A stretch of DNA of 64,000 nucleotides from Neisseria bacilliformis. Lineage in GTDB: Bacteria; Pseudomonadota; Gammaproteobacteria; Burkholderiales; Neisseriaceae. Positions 62,999 through 64,000 of the stretch are shown one piece after another (within the stretch, counting starts at the first letter, position 1; each line of letters opens with the position of its first letter). Below the pieces are notes generated by a model, which worked only from the letters and a program-made list of their open reading frames with translations, ran no database searches and had not been told where the DNA came from. The DNA lies in assembly GCF_014055025.1 (NCBI RefSeq), contig NZ_CP059571.1, positions 2,356,001 through 2,420,000 of the forward strand, in the 5' to 3' direction. The translations under genes were made by a program, and so were the position numbers.

Positions 62999-64000
62999 TT
63001 ACACGGTTTGCGAGTATTGCGCTTTGGTTTCGCGGTGGCGCAGGTGGTAGTCGAACACCATGGCGATGTTGCGGATGAGGAAGCGGCCTTTGGGGGTTAC
63101 GGCGAGGCTGCGGGGGGTGAGGGCGACGAGGCCGAGTTGTTCCATCTGCCGCAAGTCGGCCAGCTCGGCGGCGAAGTAGCGGGCGAACGGGATGCCGAAG
63201 GCGGCTTCGTAGTCGCGGTAGTCGAGGGCGAAGCGGCACATGAGGTCTTGGATGATGTTGCGCCGCAGGATGTCGTCGCGGTTGAGGCGGTAGCCGCGCA
63301 TGACGGGCAGGCGGCCGGCGTCGAGGGCGGCGTAGTAGTCGGTGATGTTGCGCTCGTTTTGTTCGTAGGTGCCGCCGATTTTGCCGATGGCGGACACGCC
63401 CAGGGCGACGAGGTCGCAGTCGGCATAGGTGGAGTAGCCTTGGAAGTTGCGTTGCAGCAGGCCTTCGCGCAGGGCGATGGCGAGTTCGTCGTTCGGTTTG
63501 GCGAAATGGTCCATGCCGATGAAGACGTAGCCGGCTTCGCTGAGGCGGCGCACGGCGTATTGCAGGATGTCGAGTTTTTCTTCGCTGGACGGGACGGCGG
63601 CTGTGTCGATGCGCCGCTGGGGTTTGAAGATGTGCGGTAGGTGGGCGTAGTGGTAGAGGGCGAGGCGGTCGGGGTCGAGCGAGAGAACGGTGTCGATGGT
63701 GGGCTTGATGCTGTCGAGCGTTTGGTGCGGCAGGCCGTAAATCAGGTCGACGCTGACGGATTTGAAGCCGGCTTCGCGGGCGGCTTCGATGACGTTGCGG
63801 GTTTCTTCCACGCTTTGGATGCGGTTGACGGCGGCCTGCACTTTGGGATCAAAATCCTGTATGCCGACGCTCATGCGGTTGAAGCCGAGGCGGCCGAGGT
63901 GGTGCACGGTGTCGCGGCTGACTTTGCGGGGGTCGATTTCGATGGAGTATTCGCCTTCGCCCAGGAGGGTGAAATGGCGGCGTATCATGGCGAACACGCG
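62999..64000 (-). CDS. hemN: Oxygen-independent coproporphyrinogen III oxidase, 5' end beyond window
   Basis: Radical-SAM haem-pathway enzyme for low oxygen. The visible 333 residues match HemN after the cluster: SIEIDPRKVSRDTVHHLG, GFNRMSVGIQDFDPKVQ, VSVDLIYGLPHQT and the HemN-specific IGMDHFAKPNDELA, RNFQGYSTYADCD. The CxxxCxxC cluster and N-terminus lie right of base 64000. HemN rather than HemW is supported by the C-terminal HemN domain. Confidence 0.94.
   Translation of the reverse strand, partial: RVFAMIRRHFTLLGEGEYSIEIDPRKVSRDTVHHLGRLGFNRMSVGIQDFDPKVQAAVNRIQSVEETRNVIEAAREAGFKSVSVDLIYGLPHQTLDSIKPTIDTVLSLDPDRLALYHYAHLPHIFKPQRRIDTAAVPSSEEKLDILQYAVRRLSEAGYVFIGMDHFAKPNDELAIALREGLLQRNFQGYSTYADCDLVALGVSAIGKIGGTYEQNERNITDYYAALDAGRLPVMRGYRLNRDDILRRNIIQDLMCRFALDYRDYEAAFGIPFARYFAAELADLRQMEQLGLVALTPRSLAVTPKGRFLIRNIAMVFDYHLRHRETKAQYSQTV

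Overview
This is chromosomal DNA from a Neisseria. The DNA uptake sequence (DUS) in its AG dialect, AGGCCGTCTGAA, recurs dozens of times, usually as inverted pairs between genes and sometimes in frame inside genes. A dRS3 pair, a PorB-type porin, a BirA-CoaX fusion, a HisG of the short type and a ctrABCD capsule exporter fit the same genus. The base composition is GC-rich by eye, above that of meningococcus or gonococcus. Together with the AG dialect this suggests a species such as N. bacilliformis or N. elongata; the species is inference.

Layout. 1-7.1 kb: obgE (cut by the window edge) and purD leftward, then lptB-rpoN-hpf, a DUF1275 membrane protein and an OmpA-like lipoprotein rightward. 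7.1-7.8 kb: a Phd/PIN toxin-antitoxin pair with a frameshifted toxin. 7.9-10.6 kb: rnr with a long DUS-rich tail. 10.65-10.85 kb: two tRNA-Leu genes. 11.4-14.9 kb: a lipoprotein, cysK, dapF plus a membrane protein, and a DUF465 protein, all leftward. 15.1-21 kb: rmlD, dgt, tRNA-Arg, tRNA-Glu, glnD. 21.6-25.2 kb: a DUF945 protein, DUF3460, an O-methyltransferase, a TPR lipoprotein and tRNA-Leu. 25.5-28.4 kb: a Sco1-like protein, hisG, an unrecognised protein and rmlC. 28.6-34.9 kb: the capsule-export module kpsC/lipA and ctrABCD, with lower GC and an AT-rich leader. 35-40 kb: DUF924, ileS, porin. 40.4-43.5 kb: an rfaE2-birA/coaX-SPOR operon. 43.7-46.5 kb: three tRNAs, folD, a lipoprotein and moeB/thiF. 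46.8-53.1 kb: smc, a CcsA-like protein, ffh. 53.6-64 kb: rsuA, a split-barrel protein, dnaQ-ispD, a membrane protein, an NSS transporter, pgi, asd and hemN (cut by the window edge).

Most of the window is housekeeping. The unusual content lies in the gaps and at gene ends. (1) A family of ~160 bp foldback elements begins TAGGGTGTGTTGAC; its TAG is the stop codon of three different genes. (2) Other short-repeat families occupy most gaps longer than 300 bp: a ~108 bp twin-palindrome repeat, DUS-bounded stem-loops with a conserved core, dRS3, and other terminal-inverted-repeat elements. (3) A nine-A run throws the CoaX half of BirA-CoaX out of frame by one base; eight A would restore it. (4) The Asp of the PIN toxin is split from the rest of the protein. 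(5) A capsule exporter stands without synthesis genes or kpsS in view. (6) DUS copies serve as stop codons, as codons of disordered linkers, and as the spacer of a tRNA promoter.
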